This document shows positions 62,919 to 64,000 of a stretch of DNA of 64,000 nt, in pieces (within the stretch, counting starts at the first letter, position 1; the number at the start of each line of letters is the position of its first letter). The translations under genes and the position numbers were made by a program. The notes under the pieces are model-generated. The model made no database searches. It had not been told where the DNA came from and saw only the letters and a list, made by a program, of their open reading frames with translations. The stretch is from Citrobacter sedlakii NBRC 105722 (GTDB taxonomy: Bacteria; Pseudomonadota; Gammaproteobacteria; Enterobacterales; Enterobacteriaceae), in assembly GCF_000759835.1 (NCBI RefSeq), contig NZ_BBNB01000002.1, positions 248,001-312,000 of the forward strand, in the 5' to 3' direction.

Positions 62919-63823
62919 TTTCCGCGTCTTTACAACAACGTAAAACCCGCACGCGCCGCAGCATGCTGTTTGTTCCGGGCGCCAACGCCGCCATGGTCAG
63001 CAACGCCTTTATTTACCCCGCCGATGCGCTGATGTTCGACCTGGAAGATTCCGTTGCGCTGCGTGAGAAAGACACGGCTCGTCGCATGGTTTACCACGCG
63101 CTGCAGCATCCTCTGTATCGCGATGTAGAGACCATCGTGCGTGTCAACGCGCTGGACTCCGAGTTTGGCGTCAACGATCTGGAGGCTGTCGTTCGCGGCG
63201 GCGCTGACGTGGTTCGTTTGCCGAAAACCGACACGGCGCAGGACGTTATTGATATTGAAAACGAAATCCTGCGCATTGAAAAAGCCTGCGGCCGCGAACC
63301 AGGCAGCACCGGCCTGCTGGCGGCCATTGAGTCACCGCTGGGCATTACCCGCGCGGTAGAGATCGCCCACGCCTCTGAACGCCTAATCGGTATCGCCCTG
63401 GGCGCGGAAGACTATGTGCGCAACCTGCGCACCGAGCGCTCGCCGGAAGGCACCGAACTGCTGTTCGCCCGCTGCGCTATTTTGCAGGCCGCACGTTCCG
63501 CCGGTATCCAGGCGTTCGACACCGTGTATTCCGATGCCAACAACGAAGCGGGTTTTCTGCATGAAGCCGCGCACATCAAACAGTTGGGCTTTGACGGCAA
63601 ATCGCTGATCAACCCACGCCAGATTGAACTGCTGCATAACCTGTACGCCCCGACGCAAAAAGAGGTCAACCATGCGCGTCTGGTCGTGGAAGCCGCTGAA
63701 GCCGCCGCCCGCGAGGGACTTGGGGTGGTCTCTCTGAACGGCAAGATGGTCGACAGCCCGGTGATCGAGCGCGCGCGTCTGGTGCTCTCCCGCGCAGAAC
63801 TTTCCGGCATCCGCGAAGAATAA
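62915..63823 (+). CDS. citE: Citrate lyase beta subunit CitE (citryl-ACP lyase)
   Basis: Cleaves the citryl-ACP thioester to oxaloacetate and acetyl-ACP. It has 302 residues, a CitE/HpcH TIM-barrel with [10 protein letters not shown] near 15, DLEDSVA near 43 and the Mg-binding Glu in AAIESPLGI near 132. The ATG at 62915 overlaps the citD stop as ATGA; a start five codons earlier is not supported by a ribosome site. citF follows after 10 nt. Confidence 0.96.
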   Translation: MISASLQQRKTRTRRSMLFVPGANAAMVSNAFIYPADALMFDLEDSVALREKDTARRMVYHALQHPLYRDVETIVRVNALDSEFGVNDLEAVVRGGADVVRLPKTDTAQDVIDIENEILRIEKACGREPGSTGLLAAIESPLGITRAVEIAHASERLIGIALGAEDYVRNLRTERSPEGTELLFARCAILQAARSAGIQAFDTVYSDANNEAGFLHEAAHIKQLGFDGKSLINPRQIELLHNLYAPTQKEVNHARLVVEAAEAAAREGLGVVSLNGKMVDSPVIERARLVLSRAELSGIREE

Positions 63824-63833
63824 GGCAAAAATA

Positions 63834-64000
63834 ATGACCCAGAAAAACGAACAGTCTCAACGACAGGAACGGGTAACGGCCTGGAGCCGCCGCGCTGAAA
63901 GCAACCTGTCCAGCTATAAAAACGCGTCCAAACAGAACCTGCAGGCGCAGAAACCGCGCAACCAAAAGCTGTGCGCAAACCTGGAAGAAGCCATCCGCCG
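63834..64000 (+). CDS. citF: Citrate lyase alpha subunit CitF (3' end missing)
   Basis: Citrate-ACP transferase that swaps citrate for the acetyl group on CitD. Only the first 55 codons are inside the window; the family is about 510 residues. It begins MTQKNEQSQRQERV and continues to KLCANLEEAIR, like E. coli CitF. An AAGG stretch lies before the ATG. citX, citG and citT would be expected beyond the edge. Confidence 0.93.
   Translation, partial: MTQKNEQSQRQERVTAWSRRAESNLSSYKNASKQNLQAQKPRNQKLCANLEEAIR

Overview
The window is chromosomal DNA of an enteric bacterium of the Citrobacter/Salmonella group, most likely a Citrobacter. Gene order follows the E. coli fur-nag-leuS-lip-cit segment in inverted orientation, and most proteins are recognisably near-identical to E. 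coli ones (Fur seems to differ at one residue). E. coli K-12 lacks the tricarballylate operon (tcuRABC, between fur and chiPQ) and cobD (beside cobC and nadD). Salmonella has both, but the CobD here is clearly diverged from the Salmonella protein. Genus is inferred from remembered sequences; no search was run. No phage, insertion sequence or CRISPR array was seen.

Layout. 1-6.1 kb: end of potE, pgm-seqA, ybfF, SOS-controlled ybfE, flavodoxin fldA and fur with its leader. 6.2-11.1 kb: tcuR and tcuABC for tricarballylate oxidation. 11.1-21.6 kb: chitin/GlcNAc region with chiPQ, nagE and nagBAC-umpH around glnS, tied together by NagC-type operators, a CRP site and a ChiX sRNA pairing site. 21.8-24.4 kb: asnB and seven tRNA genes (Met-Leu-Gln-Gln-Met-Gln-Gln). 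24.5-25.1 kb: an unrecognised four-helix membrane protein. 25.1-32.1 kb: ubiF, miaB, ybeZYX, lnt. 32.4-36.7 kb: gltIJKL glutamate/aspartate importer with SroC sRNA, then rihA. 36.8-44.1 kb: ybeL, leuS-lptE-holA-nadD, cobD and cobC.

44.3-51.0 kb: rsfS-rlmH-mrdA-mrdB-rlpA, dacA and ybeD, the rod-shape and peptidoglycan cluster. 51.1-56.9 kb: lipB, ybeF, lipA, tatE, ybeM, crcB, cspE, pagP. 57.3-64 kb: dcuC, the citrate two-component system dpiBA, and citCDE with the start of citF, for anaerobic citrate fermentation.

The segment is ordinary core genome plus two tricarboxylate pathways: an oxidative one (tcu) and a fermentative one (cit). The points most worth checking are an apparent one-base frameshift in the uof leader of fur, a 12-bp direct repeat spaced by exactly 42 bp in the cit control region, tandem hairpins ending in a T-run upstream of dcuC, and the unrecognised gene beside the tRNA cluster.
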